A DNA stretch of 64,000 nucleotides. It comes from Pontibacter qinzhouensis. Lineage in GTDB: Bacteria > Bacteroidota > Bacteroidia > Cytophagales > Hymenobacteraceae. Positions 1-8,133 of this stretch are shown in pieces. Below the pieces are notes generated by a model. It did no database searches, had not been told where the DNA came from, and worked only from the letters and a program-made list of their open reading frames with translations. The stretch's first letter is position 1. Every line of letters starts with the position of its first letter. The translations under genes were made by a program, and so were the position numbers. The stretch is from contig NZ_VRTY01000012.1 of the NCBI RefSeq assembly GCF_008017455.1, forward strand, positions 23,274 through 87,273, given 5' to 3'.

Positions 1-987
1 TCCCGATAGCTCCAGCTCCGTCTCCAGCACGGGTAGCTGTTTTACCAGTGTTTCGAGCTGGGTCTGTTCCTTCACCAGTTGGCCGTTGGCCAGCTCAATA
101 CGGGTTAGCTGCCCTTCGTATTGCCGTGCGTGTTCGTGCTGCTCCAGCCTCCGGAAATCGGGTTGGAGCTGTGCCAGTTTAACTTCCTGTGTATGTAGTG
201 CCTGCTTGTGCTGTTGCTCTTTTGCCTGCAGTTTCTGTACCTGCCCGAGCCATTGCGACTGCTCCTGCAGCATGGTGGCTTCCTGTCGTAACTGTTCCTC
301 CTGCTCCTGTAGTTCGGCAATGGATGTTTGTAAGGCAACCAGCTGTTCCTCCGGCAGCAGTTTAGTGTCCTGCAGGCGGCGTTCCATTTCTTCTTTCAGG
401 CTGCGTTCGGTTTTGGCTTTTTCAAAAGCGAAGCGGGATATGTCGGAGTAAATGCCTGTTTCGGTTATTTTTTCGAGCAGGCTGCTGCGTTCGTTGGGGT
501 TCGCCTTTAGAAATCGTGCGAAGTCGCCCTGCGAGAGCATGACGGAGCGCAGAAACTGGTTATAGTCGAGGCCGCAAAGTTCGGCTACTTTGTCGGGTAC
601 CTGGCTTGGCTTCAGGTCGAAGTTCTTTTCGTCGGCCAAATCGCAGAGCTCCATGTGCACTGCCTGCATGTTGCCATCTGCTTTGCCCCGGCTCCGCCTG
701 ATGTGCCATTTGGAGCGGTAGCACCTGCCGTTGGCCTCAAACTCCACCTCGGCAGAACTTTCGGCGGTGTGGCGTGTCATGAGCTCCAGCGGTTTGTCGT
801 TGCTGTGGCGGTGCACCAGCCCATAAAGCCCCACGGTAATAGCATCCAGAATGGTAGTTTTACCTGCGCCCGTTGGCCCGGTTATCGCAAACAAACCTGC
901 TTCTGCCAATGGAGCCTGGTCGAAACGGATCTCGTGCTGCCCTTTAAGCGAGTTCAGGTTCTGGAAACGGACGGCAAGGATTTTCAT
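1..987 (-). CDS. sbcC: SbcC, exonuclease ATPase subunit (N-terminal part)
   Basis: This is the SMC/Rad50-like ATPase subunit of the SbcCD nuclease, which cuts DNA hairpins and processes double-strand ends in the cytoplasm. The gene is cut by the left edge, so only the first 329 codons are seen. The protein begins MKILAVRFQNLNSLKG and carries the Walker A motif GPTGAGKTT at residues 37-45, followed by the sequence DAITVGLYG typical of the SbcC/Rad50 head. From about residue 200 it becomes rich in E, Q, L and K in heptad style, the start of the long coiled coil; the zinc hook and the C-terminal ATPase half lie outside. SbcD is encoded just upstream on the same strand, which fixes the identity. 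The ATG at 987 is the start that leaves the conserved N-terminus intact. Confidence 0.95.
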   Translation of the reverse strand, partial: MKILAVRFQNLNSLKGQHEIRFDQAPLAEAGLFAITGPTGAGKTTILDAITVGLYGLVHRHSNDKPLELMTRHTAESSAEVEFEANGRCYRSKWHIRRSRGKADGNMQAVHMELCDLADEKNFDLKPSQVPDKVAELCGLDYNQFLRSVMLSQGDFARFLKANPNERSSLLEKITETGIYSDISRFAFEKAKTERSLKEEMERRLQDTKLLPEEQLVALQTSIAELQEQEEQLRQEATMLQEQSQWLGQVQKLQAKEQQHKQALHTQEVKLAQLQPDFRRLEQHEHARQYEGQLTRIELANGQLVKEQTQLETLVKQLPVLETELELSG

Positions 988-1128
988 GGGTTGCTTTTTT
1001 TAGAGACACAAGTATCAGGACAGAAGACTTTGTCAAATTAAAAATTAGGAATCAGGAATGAATATGGCGCGAGCATCCTCGCTCGTGACTTCTATTCCAA
1101 GGCCCCTGGCCACATTTAAGCACAAATT

Positions 1129-1160
1129 TGGTTGGAGGGGCAATTTCATTAGAATAATTC
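1129..1160 (-). repeat. 57-bp element, copy 1 (partial)
   Basis: Reverse-strand copy in the sbcD-sbcC gap. The core reads TTGGAGGGGCAATTTCATT and ends in AGAATAATT; the CCAAGGGT end is not recognisable. A small GC hairpin (GCGAG, CATC, CTCGC) lies nearby at 1069-1082. Confidence 0.6.
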
Positions 1161-1214
1161 AGATGTCAGAAGTTGCTGCTCTAACTATCCAACTCACCAG
1201 CTTTCTATCTAAGA

Positions 1215-2441
1215 TCAGCTCTCTTTTCCCTGCCCCATCAGCTCCAGCAGCTCAGAGAAGGTGGCCAGGAGTTCCTGATGGTCGCCATCCGGGTACACGC
1301 TTTCGCAACGTTTCAGAAATACATCTTTTTCCCGAAGCGTGTGTAGGTCGGCCTCCTGCTCTACCTGTTGTTCCAGCGTCTGTCGCTGTAACTGTATGAC
1401 AGGCGGGCGGTGGATGAGCATTTCGATCTCCGGCTTTAGCTTCAGGACCTCCTCCAGTTGCTGGTTCAGGTCGGGGAGGGGCGTTTCGAGTTCTACCTGC
1501 ACTTCGGCCCAGGCAATGAGGGAATAGCCGCTGTTATCGTACACGGCCAGTTGCTGTTTCACTTTATCGAGTGCGCCTTTAATCCGGATCAGTTTGCGGC
1601 TGTAAGGCACCTCCAGCTCCCGCAGGCCTGCTAGTTTGCCATCCTCAAAATCGAGGATGTAGACCAGTTTTTTGTCTGTTACTTCACTAAAGCTAAGCGG
1701 AATAGGGGAGCCGGAATAGCGGATGTGGTGCGTTTTATTTACTTGCTGCGGCCGGTGCAGGTGCCCGAGCGCCACGTAATCGAACTCTGCGGGAAACTGG
1801 TCAGCGCCGATTTGCCCCAGGTTGCCAACATGAATTTCTTTTTCACTGTCAGAAGCGGTACCTCCGGCTGCAAACAAATGTCCCATCGCCACCACTGGTA
1901 CCTGCTGTGCTTTGTAGGGTTGCAGATGCGGCACAAAAGCCTGGTAATGTGCCGCAATGCCTTGCTTAATGCGTTGCTCCCGTTCCTCGTAGGTCTCTCC
2001 GGCCACCGACAACCGTACATCGCGGTCGCGCAGAAAAGGTACGGCACACACCACGAGTTGCAGCCTTCCCTGCGCATCGTGCAGCTCAATCAGCTCATCC
2101 AGTAGGTTATCGGTGGCACCGCCTACTACTTTAATGTGCAGGCAGTCGAGCAGCTCTTTGGGCGCGTTTAGGGTGGAGACGGAGTCGTGATTACCGCCTG
2201 TAATAATAATGTGGCGGCAGCAGGTGGAACAGACCCTGGTCAGGAAGCTGTAATATTGTTTAAGCGCTGTATTAGACGGAGCACCCGTGTCGAACACATC
2301 GCCGGACATGAGCAGCACCTCTACCTGCTCCTGCTCGATGGTCTGCAGCAGCCAGTCGAGGAAGCATTGGTGTTCTTCTGTGCGTTCGAGGTTAACGAGT
2401 CGCTGGCCCAGATGCCAGTCGGAGGTGTGTAGTATGCGCAT
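1215..2441 (-). CDS. sbcD: SbcD, exonuclease nuclease subunit
   Basis: This is the Mre11-like metallophosphoesterase subunit of SbcCD. With SbcC it forms an ATP-dependent nuclease acting on hairpins and blocked ends. The 408-residue protein begins MRILHTSDWHLGQRL, the canonical first metal-binding motif; SGDVFD, GGNHDS and GHLH follow in the expected order and supply the di-metal ligands. An in-frame ATG 33 bases upstream exists, but the conserved N-terminus and a purine-rich GGAGAAAGGAAC before it favour 2441. A 227-base gap with a dispersed repeat separates it from sbcC downstream on the same strand, looser spacing than the overlapping sbcDC of many bacteria. Length and motifs are normal for the family. 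Confidence 0.95.
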   Translation of the reverse strand: MRILHTSDWHLGQRLVNLERTEEHQCFLDWLLQTIEQEQVEVLLMSGDVFDTGAPSNTALKQYYSFLTRVCSTCCRHIIITGGNHDSVSTLNAPKELLDCLHIKVVGGATDNLLDELIELHDAQGRLQLVVCAVPFLRDRDVRLSVAGETYEEREQRIKQGIAAHYQAFVPHLQPYKAQQVPVVAMGHLFAAGGTASDSEKEIHVGNLGQIGADQFPAEFDYVALGHLHRPQQVNKTHHIRYSGSPIPLSFSEVTDKKLVYILDFEDGKLAGLRELEVPYSRKLIRIKGALDKVKQQLAVYDNSGYSLIAWAEVQVELETPLPDLNQQLEEVLKLKPEIEMLIHRPPVIQLQRQTLEQQVEQEADLHTLREKDVFLKRCESVYPDGDHQELLATFSELLELMGQGKES

Positions 2442-2599
2442 GTTCCCGGGTTCCTTTCTCCAATACTGCTCCAAGATACATCAGGATGCAGGAACATGGC
2501 AAGCTTGCGCCTGAAAAAACTGGTAAGCTGGCTCTATGCTGCAGTAGCCAATCCTCAGGCGGCTTTAATCTGCCAGCCACAAGAAAGACTGGCAAATCA

Positions 2600-2656
2600 A
2601 ATTATTCTAATGAAAACGGCCTTCCAAAGCTTTTTAGTGAAATTAAGGCTTAGGGT
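2600..2656 (+). repeat. 57-bp element, copy 2
   Basis: Complete copy: AATTATTCTAATGAAAAC, then GGCCTTCCAAAGCTTTTTAG, ending in TTAGGGTG. Its right end overlaps the last codons and the stop codon of the rhodanese gene on the other strand. Confidence 0.85.
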
Positions 2657-3044
2657 GCTTCACTGGAAGGCCAGCTTCTTTAAGCTCTTTAAAGCCTCCG
2701 ATATTATAGATGTGTTTAAAACCAGCTTCTTCCATAAGTTTGGCCGCTTTGCCGCTCCGGTTGCCGGAGGCACAGTAGAGGTAATAGGTTTTGTTCTTGT
2801 CCCAGTGTTGCATCTGCTGCTCAAACTCCTTGCTCAGGAAGTCGGCGTTTTGGGCGCCTTGAAGGTGTCCTTCTTCAAACTCAGCAGAAGTCCGCACATC
2901 AACCAGCACAGTATTTTTCTTTTTCGCATGTTGTTCTTTATAAGCAGTAGCTGTTAACGAAGTGTTGGCCTGCGCCCTTTCCTGCTGATGCGGGGCAGCA
3001 CAGGAAGTTAAGTATATCAAGACGATTGCAAATATCCATTTCAT
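2643..3044 (-). CDS. rhodanese-domain lipoprotein
   Basis: This is a single-domain rhodanese (sulfurtransferase-like) protein of 133 residues, probably anchored to a membrane on the periplasmic side. The N-terminus MKWIFAIVLIYLTSCAAP is a short lipoprotein signal with the lipobox cysteine at residue 15. The rhodanese fold covers about residues 33-128, with the signature VLVDVRTSAEFEEGHLQGA and the active-site loop YCASGNRSG, whose Cys91 would carry the persulfide. The natural sulfur donor and acceptor cannot be told from sequence. It stands alone between sbcD and the ankyrin gene on the same strand. Its last codons and stop lie inside a copy of the dispersed 57-bp element, so the C-terminus may have been reset by it. 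Confidence 0.9.
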   Translation of the reverse strand: MKWIFAIVLIYLTSCAAPHQQERAQANTSLTATAYKEQHAKKKNTVLVDVRTSAEFEEGHLQGAQNADFLSKEFEQQMQHWDKNKTYYLYCASGNRSGKAAKLMEEAGFKHIYNIGGFKELKEAGLPVKHPKP

Positions 3045-3162
3045 AAAAGCAAGTTAACACATTGCATCGTGCTACTAAACGTTTTTATTTAGTTTTAGAT
3101 TGTGTGTCGGGTATTTGCGTTAAAAAGTCTTCGGCCACTTTACCTCCTGTGGCACGCAACGG

Positions 3163-3681
3163 CTACTGCAGCAGAATTACCGCTTCCTGGTTTCCCTGCT
3201 GTTTTGCCAGATCCAGTGCGGTAAAGTTGCGCTCGTCTTTCACGGTTTTATCAGCTCCATTTTCGAGTAGAATTTTTACGAGTTCGTTACGGCCAAACAT
3301 GGTCGCGAACATGAGCGCAGTGCCTCCGTTACCGTTTTGCAGGTTTGCCTCAGCCCCATGTTCCAGGAGTAATTTTGCCAGTTCGGAGTATCCTTTAAAG
3401 GCTGCACCCATCAGGGCTGTGTTACCGGTGGCATCCTGGTGGTTAACTTGGGCTCCAGCCTGTAACAGTTGTTCTGCAGCAGCAGTGTGCCCGCCGTAAA
3501 CGGCTATAATAAATGGCGTAAAACCTTTCTGGTCTTGTGCGTTTACATCGGCTTTGTTGTGCAGCAGTGTCCGGATGGTAGCAGTATCGCCTGCTCTGGC
3601 AGCTGAAATTAAGTCTGTTGCTTGTGCAACAAGTGCAAGCGGGAAAAACAAGAAGAGGATCGGAAGAAAAAATAATTTCAT
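3163..3681 (-). CDS. exported ankyrin-repeat protein
   Basis: The 172-residue protein has a clear signal peptide (hydrophobic FFLPILFLFFPLALVAQA, cleavage near residue 20) followed by about four ankyrin repeats that fill the rest. Repeat hallmarks are GFTPFIIAVYGGHTAAAEQL, GNTALMGAAFKGYSELAKLL, GGTALMFATMFGRNELVKIL and NFTALDLAKQQGNQEAVILL. It lies downstream of the exported catalase on the same strand. This matches the katB-ankB arrangement of Pseudomonas, where AnkB is an exported ankyrin protein needed for full catalase activity (family knowledge). A protective or assembly role toward the catalase is therefore a reasonable inference. The 556-base gap to the catalase makes independent transcription possible. 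Confidence 0.9.
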   Translation of the reverse strand: MKLFFLPILFLFFPLALVAQATDLISAARAGDTATIRTLLHNKADVNAQDQKGFTPFIIAVYGGHTAAAEQLLQAGAQVNHQDATGNTALMGAAFKGYSELAKLLLEHGAEANLQNGNGGTALMFATMFGRNELVKILLENGADKTVKDERNFTALDLAKQQGNQEAVILLQ

Positions 3682-3731
3682 GGTTGGTTTGTTATGTTAA
3701 TTAGAAATGTAGGTTAATAGCTGATGAAGCT

Positions 3732-3840
3732 CCTAGTGCTCTTTCAAATTAAAAATTAGAAATTAAAAATTAGAAATGAGGTAGAGAAAGCACGTTTGCT
3801 GGGCTTTTAATTCTAAAAACTAAATTGGAAGAGCACTAGG
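3732..3840. repeat. 109-bp palindromic element with 19-bp terminal inverted repeats
   Basis: The left end CCTAGTGCTCTTTCAAATT (3732-3750) and the right end AAATTGGAAGAGCACTAGG (3822-3840) are inverted copies with two mismatches. Between them lie tandem units of AAATTAAAAATTAG. It could be a MITE-like insertion or a large hairpin in the catalase-ankyrin spacer. No target-site duplication is evident. Confidence 0.7.
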
Positions 3841-4237
3841 CTATCTAAAAAAGGGTGTTTAACGAATCCAGTAGCAGTTGCCGGGAGGGGCCTTCGGCAG
3901 ATCTCAGGGCTCCGGCTGGCCTTCTGATGAGGCGGTCCAGCGCAGCTTTGGCCATTGTCTTGCCTGTTTCCGGCTGCAGGTGCATGTTATGTTTACTTAG
4001 CCGTTTGATGCGATAATGATACTGCTCGTAACATAAATAGTAAAGGAGTAATTGTAAGAATGATAGAATGTTGTTTTTAAGTCGAAAAAGTGATGGCAGA
4101 AAAGGTTTTAGGTAAAGTGGCGTGGGTTCTCTGCATGAATGAGCATCGGGGAGAAGAGGAGAGTTTTTATACTCTTCTTCTATAACCCAGCCTGGCTTAC
4201 TTTCGAACCCTTCTGCCATCACTCCTTCAACATGCTG
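3841..4237. other. intergenic region, no convincing gene
   Basis: A minus-strand open frame of 125 codons (3845-4222) runs through here, but its product looks like no protein I recognise, has no signal or domain, and its composition is unlike the neighbours. I treat the stretch as the 3' spacer of the catalase gene. Confidence 0.5.
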
Positions 4238-5764
4238 TTACCTGGCAGAGGCTACAATAGAAGTTACCTCTTTCTGGTTCAGCTTCAGGGTTTTGATCAG
4301 GCGGTTACCGAAGTCGGCATCGGCCTGGTAAAAATAGCTTACCATTTTATTCAGAACTTCCTTGTTCGCTACCTGCCCCAGGTCACCGGCCAGGTTGCTG
4401 ACCAGGTGCTTTTTGTCTGATTCTGCCAATGAACGGTACAACTCGCCTGCCTGTGCAAAATTGTTCGTTTTGGAGATGGCGCGTTGCATGGTTTCGGCAT
4501 TGATGGTGCGGGTTGAATATTCGTACTGCGCGTTATCTGTAACTGCTTGTGTTACGCTTGGCTGGTAGTTAACATTCGATTTGGTGCCCCTGTTGCTTAA
4601 AACGCCATTCTGGTTGTAGCTGTTTACTTCTACTTTAGGAGCGTTTACAGGTAGCCGTTGAAAGTTGCCGCCAAGTCGGTAACGCTGCGTATCGAAGTAA
4701 GAGAACACACGGCCCTGCAGCAACCTGTCTTCAGATGGTTCAATGCCTGGTACCAGTGTGCCGGGGGAAAAAGCCGCCTGCTCTACCTCCTCAAAGAAGT
4801 TGTCAGGCATACGGTTCAGCACCATTTTACCTATTTTCAGGCTGGGCGCCACCGCTTCGGGCCAGATTTTGGTTGGGTCTAGTGGGTTAAAGTCGAACTT
4901 GTCGAGGTCTTCGGGTTTAATCATCTGCACAGAAAGCTCCCAGGCCGGAAAGTTGCCTTTGTTTATTTCATCGTATAAGTCGGCAGTAGCGTGCTGGTGA
5001 TTTTTGGCCTGTATGGCAGAGGCTTCGGCAGCGGTCAGGCTCTTTACGCCTTGTTGTGAGGTCCACTTATATTTTACATACACTACCTCTCCCTGCGCAT
5101 TTACCCATTTAAAGGCGTGCACTCCAAAACCGTCCATCTGGCGGTAGTTAGCAGGAGTGCCAAGGTTTGTGTACAGGTAAGTGAACATGTTGGTTGCCTC
5201 CGGAATGTGCGAGAAAAAGTCGAACACACGGTTCTGGTCCTGGGCATTGTACACTGGCGATGGCTTAAATGCATGTACCATATCCGGGAACTTAATAGCA
5301 TCGCGGATAAAGAATACGGGCAGGTTGTTGCCTACTAAATCGTAGTTACCCTGGTCGGTGTAGAACTTAATGGCAAAGCCACGCGGGTCGCGCAGTGTTT
5401 CAGGGGAGCCTTGCTGGTGCACTACCGTAGAAAAGCGTACGAAAAGAGGTGTTTTCTTGCCTTTGGCACGAAACAATGACGCTTTGGTGTAGGACGAAAA
5501 GTCACCGTAGCTCTCGAACTCACCATAAGCACCGGCGCCACGGGCATGCACTACTCGCTCCGGTATCCGCTCCCGGTCAAATGCGGCCAGTTTTTCGATG
5601 AGATGTACATCTTCTAAAAGAACAGGACCATTTTCTCCGGCAGTCTTGGAGTTTTGATTGTTGCCAACTGGGGCACCTGTGTTGGTCGTAAGTGGCTTTT
5701 GTTGAGCAAAGGCTACTTGTGCACTAACGAGTGCTGTCAGGAGTAAAAGTTTATACTTTAACAT
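4238..5764 (-). CDS. exported monofunctional heme catalase
   Basis: The 508-residue protein disproportionates hydrogen peroxide to water and oxygen. A signal peptide (MLKYKLLLLTALVSAQVAFA, cleavage near residue 20) indicates a periplasmic catalase, whereas most catalases are cytoplasmic. The core is that of small-subunit clade catalases: distal His73 in RVVHARGAGAYGEFE, the catalytic Asn148 in DLVGNNLPVFFIRD, and the proximal heme ligand Tyr357 in GRVFSYFDTQRYRLG with Arg353 one turn before. The RFSTVVHQQGSPETLRDPRG stretch is also diagnostic. The ankyrin gene follows on the same strand. A response regulator gene is divergent from it, and two palindromes occupy the shared promoter region, suggesting regulated expression. 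The length is usual for the family plus a leader. Confidence 0.95.
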   Translation of the reverse strand: MLKYKLLLLTALVSAQVAFAQQKPLTTNTGAPVGNNQNSKTAGENGPVLLEDVHLIEKLAAFDRERIPERVVHARGAGAYGEFESYGDFSSYTKASLFRAKGKKTPLFVRFSTVVHQQGSPETLRDPRGFAIKFYTDQGNYDLVGNNLPVFFIRDAIKFPDMVHAFKPSPVYNAQDQNRVFDFFSHIPEATNMFTYLYTNLGTPANYRQMDGFGVHAFKWVNAQGEVVYVKYKWTSQQGVKSLTAAEASAIQAKNHQHATADLYDEINKGNFPAWELSVQMIKPEDLDKFDFNPLDPTKIWPEAVAPSLKIGKMVLNRMPDNFFEEVEQAAFSPGTLVPGIEPSEDRLLQGRVFSYFDTQRYRLGGNFQRLPVNAPKVEVNSYNQNGVLSNRGTKSNVNYQPSVTQAVTDNAQYEYSTRTINAETMQRAISKTNNFAQAGELYRSLAESDKKHLVSNLAGDLGQVANKEVLNKMVSYFYQADADFGNRLIKTLKLNQKEVTSIVASAR

Positions 5765-5788
5765 GTGTATAGTGTTTGATTAATATTG

Positions 5789-5820
5789 CAAAGCTGCCAT
5801 AGTTGAGGTTATATATCAAA
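5789..5820 (-). promoter_or_regulatory. probable catalase promoter
   Basis: On the minus strand TTTG (5820-5817), 20 bases, then CAGCTTTG (5796-5789) matches the Bacteroidota pattern TTTG/TAnnTTTG with one mismatch in the -7 element. It would start transcription about 18 bases before the catalase ATG. Confidence 0.5.
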
Positions 5821-5827
5821 TTGATAT
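5813..5827. promoter_or_regulatory. palindrome over the catalase -33 element
   Basis: ATATCAA and TTGATAT are perfect 7-base arms around a single A. The site covers the -33 region of the predicted catalase promoter, where a repressor would act. The binding protein is unknown. Confidence 0.45.
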
Positions 5828-5988
5828 TTATGATAACATTATAGTTTTTTGTTATAAAACAAGCTTGATAAATGGCAGGTGTTGAAAGTGAGAGAGGTAC
5901 GGTTAAGATAAGTGCAGTAGAACGGGAGGATATAATTGGTTCAGAAGGAAAATATATTCGAAGTACTTAATGCGGATAAACCGTTTTT

Positions 5989-6007
5989 ATTTAGAAATAT
6001 TCTAAAT
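5989..6007. promoter_or_regulatory. perfect palindrome upstream of the regulator gene
   Basis: ATTTAGAA, ATA, TTCTAAAT: perfect 8-base arms with a 3-base centre. It ends five bases before the -33 TTG of the regulator promoter, the usual position for an activator. The divergent gene products or an oxidative-stress regulator could bind here. Confidence 0.5.
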
Positions 6008-6011
6008 AATA

Positions 6012-6042
6012 TTGCGACTTTTCCTATTCTTCTCTACATTTA
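6012..6042 (+). promoter_or_regulatory. probable promoter of the LuxR-type regulator
   Basis: TTG (6012-6014), 20 bases, TACATTTA (6035-6042), close to the TTG/TAnnTTTG pattern. The predicted start lies about 22 bases before the ATG at 6071. Confidence 0.45.
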
Positions 6043-6070
6043 GCTTTCTGTTATAACACTAAACCAGCGC

Positions 6071-6715
6071 ATGTATCCAATTTCTATTCTTGTTTCTGAA
6101 GCTAACCTATTGGTTCGTAAGGGCCTGCAGGTGCTGCTGACGGAGCACGAGGAGTTGGAGGTAGTTGGCAAGGCCGAAAGCCTTCAGGAGCTTCAGCTGC
6201 TAGTCGAGAAGCTACAACCCCGGGTCGTGACTATTGATTGTGGGCAGGCAGATATTTTTTCGGCTTCTGTCGTTCAGGCTTTCCGGGAAGAATACCCGCA
6301 AACCAATTGGTTAGTCATTACCGCTGAAAAAGATAAAGATTGCATTCTGGATGCGCTCAGGTGTGGCGTTTGCAGTTATATTCTGAAAGATTGCGGGGCG
6401 CAGGAAATAGTGAACGCTGTTTTTGCCACGGCACGCGGCGATAAGTATATGTGCAGCAATGTACTGGAGGTGCTTTTTTCTGAGCCGAAGCCGCTAAAGG
6501 CTGAGGCCGAAGCAGAAGCTTTAACTGCCAGAGAGACTGAAATAATTCAGCTTATTGCAGCCGGTAACTCTACCATGCAAATTGCCGATATGCTTCATCT
6601 CAGTTACCATACTATAAACTCCCACCGTAAGAATATTCTGCGTAAGCTTCAGATTAAATCTCCTGCCGAACTCATCTTAAAAGCGCTCGATTTAAAAATA
6701 ATAAAAATGAAGTAA
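6071..6715 (+). CDS. LuxR/NarL-family response regulator
   Basis: This is a 214-residue two-domain DNA-binding regulator. The receiver domain covers residues 4-120, with the phospho-acceptor Asp56 in VVTIDCGQ and the switch Lys106 in YILKDCG. The acidic pocket at the N-terminus, normally two acidic residues, reads VSEAN here with only Glu10, so Mg binding and phosphorylation may be altered. The C-terminal LuxR helix-turn-helix runs from LTARETEIIQLIAAGNSTMQ through YHTINSHRKNILRKL. No sensor kinase gene is adjacent. It is transcribed divergently from the catalase, which makes control of that gene or autoregulation the simplest guess. Confidence 0.88.
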   Translation: MYPISILVSEANLLVRKGLQVLLTEHEELEVVGKAESLQELQLLVEKLQPRVVTIDCGQADIFSASVVQAFREEYPQTNWLVITAEKDKDCILDALRCGVCSYILKDCGAQEIVNAVFATARGDKYMCSNVLEVLFSEPKPLKAEAEAEALTARETEIIQLIAAGNSTMQIADMLHLSYHTINSHRKNILRKLQIKSPAELILKALDLKIIKMK

Positions 6716-6768
6716 CACCATACGCTGGTGCAGCAATAGCTACAGTATTATTTAGAAAGTTTTGAAGC

Positions 6769-6826
6769 AATTATTCTAATCAAATTGGCCTTCCGAAGGT
6801 GTTTTATCAAATTATCGCCAAGGGTA
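6769..6826 (+). repeat. 57-bp element, copy 3
   Basis: Complete copy: AATTATTCTAATC, core GGCCTTCCGAAGGTGTTTTA, end GCCAAGGGTA. It lies downstream of the response regulator gene. Confidence 0.9.
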
Positions 6827-7081
6827 TGGCAGGCCTTTTTCAGTGGTGTGTATGTAAATATAAATTACCACTGCCAAGAGCTGAAAGCTCACAAGAGAAA
6901 GTTGTAAGAAGTAGACTTTTATTTAGCTATATCTGAAAACTATTCGCTCATCCACTCTATCTTTCATTCAAAATTCCGACTTCCCGAAGGCTTTTTTAGA
7001 GACACCAGACTTTTCCTCTTCTCACTACAACTAGCTATTCCGCTCGCTACTTCTGGTATAAAAATAGGCTACTACTGGCGA
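6827..7081. other. intergenic region before hmuT
   Basis: No gene is visible. At 6970-7006 a fragment CTTCCCGAAGGCTTTTTTAG resembles the core of the 57-bp element without its ends. No cobalamin-type riboswitch or clear Fur-like palindrome was found. Confidence 0.5.
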
Positions 7082-7113
7082 TTGACAGGGGCCTGTTTTA
7101 TGGCCTACCTTTG
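7082..7113 (+). promoter_or_regulatory. probable hmuT promoter
   Basis: TTG (7082-7084), 21 bases, TACCTTTG (7106-7113) is an exact TAnnTTTG -7 element. Transcription would start about 25 bases before the hmuT ATG and could serve hmuTUVS. Confidence 0.6.
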
Positions 7114-7143
7114 CTTGCATCAACACAGAAATAAGCAACAGGA

Positions 7144-8133
7144 ATGAAGACTACCACTCTCGCGACTATAAAGAAAATAACCCAAAGGAAACATAACTTA
7201 TCACTGCTCACAATGCTGCCATTTGTTTTATTTTGGATGAGTTGCACCAAGGGAACTAGCGAACAGGCAACGGCAGAAAATACGGTTGTTTTTCAGGAAC
7301 CGGCAGGAACATCATCGGTGAAAATAGTGACTGTGGGTGGTACCATTACCGAGACTGTTTGCGCACTTGGCCTCTGCGACAACATTGTAGCCACCGACCT
7401 GACAAGCTCGTATCCGGAGCACATGAGGCAGTTGCCTTCGTTGGGTTACCGCAACAGCATAAAAGCAGAAGGAATAATTTCTACGGGAGCTGAGCTGGTT
7501 TTGGTTGAGGCTGGTTACCTCGATAAAGTGGTGGAAGAGCAGCTTGCCGCAGCTAACATAAAAACTTACCTGTTCGAAAACAAATGGAGCAAGGCAGGCT
7601 CGGCAGAACTGATTACCGCATTAGGCAAACTGCTGCAGCAGGAAGGCAAAGCCACGGAACTTGTGCAGGAACTGGAGCAGGATTTCGCAGAAGTGAACAC
7701 GCTGCTGCAGCGAGCCAAAACAAAACCCAAGGTGCTTTTTGTGTATGCACGTGGTCAGGGTACATTAAATATTGGGGGGCGCAAAACCTTTGCCGATGCC
7801 ATGCTGCAACTGGCAGGCGCACAACTGGCTGTGCCGGAAATAGAAGATTACAAACCACTTACTGCCGAGGCCATGATTGCCGCTAACCCCGATTACCTGC
7901 TGTTTTTCGACACTGGGCTTCAAAGCCTTGGTGGTGCAGGTGGTGTAGCTGCCATACCCGGAATAAAAGAAACAGCAGCTGGTAAAAAGAACCAGGTTAT
8001 TTCCATGGATGGACTCTATCTGTCGGGGTTTGGGCCACGGCTCGGGAAGGCGGTGAAAGAGCTGGCTTGGCAGCTGCATCCGGAGCTGCATACTCCCGAT
8101 AACCTGCACCAAAATGCTCTAACCCATAATTAA
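7144..8133 (+). CDS. hmuT: heme ABC transporter substrate-binding lipoprotein HmuT
   Basis: This is the periplasmic binding protein (BtuF/FecB-like fold, 329 residues) that would hand heme to the HmuUV importer. An N-terminal hydrophobic segment ends in a lipobox at Cys34 (FWMSCTKG). The mature part starts the family pattern VKIVTVGGTITETVCALGLC and includes YRNSIKAEGIISTGAELVL and PKVLFVYARGQGTLNIGG, which are typical of hemin-binding members. The neighbours settle the substrate: the FecCD-type permease starts directly after its stop codon, then the ATPase, then a HemS-family protein. Cobalamin or siderophore binding proteins share the fold, but the HemS partner argues for heme. Confidence 0.9.
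   Translation: MKTTTLATIKKITQRKHNLSLLTMLPFVLFWMSCTKGTSEQATAENTVVFQEPAGTSSVKIVTVGGTITETVCALGLCDNIVATDLTSSYPEHMRQLPSLGYRNSIKAEGIISTGAELVLVEAGYLDKVVEEQLAAANIKTYLFENKWSKAGSAELITALGKLLQQEGKATELVQELEQDFAEVNTLLQRAKTKPKVLFVYARGQGTLNIGGRKTFADAMLQLAGAQLAVPEIEDYKPLTAEAMIAANPDYLLFFDTGLQSLGGAGGVAAIPGIKETAAGKKNQVISMDGLYLSGFGPRLGKAVKELAWQLHPELHTPDNLHQNALTHN

Noticed and set aside
2496..2957. 153-codon plus-strand frame over the rhodanese gene
   Set aside because: Shadow of the rhodanese gene and the dispersed repeat; the minus-strand product has a clear domain.
3845..4222. 125-codon minus-strand frame behind the catalase gene
   Set aside because: No recognisable domain, signal or coding character; most likely chance in the 3' spacer.
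6827..7143. Cobalamin or heme riboswitch upstream of hmuT
   Set aside because: No conserved cobalamin-box sequence or characteristic stems were seen; a simple promoter explains the region.
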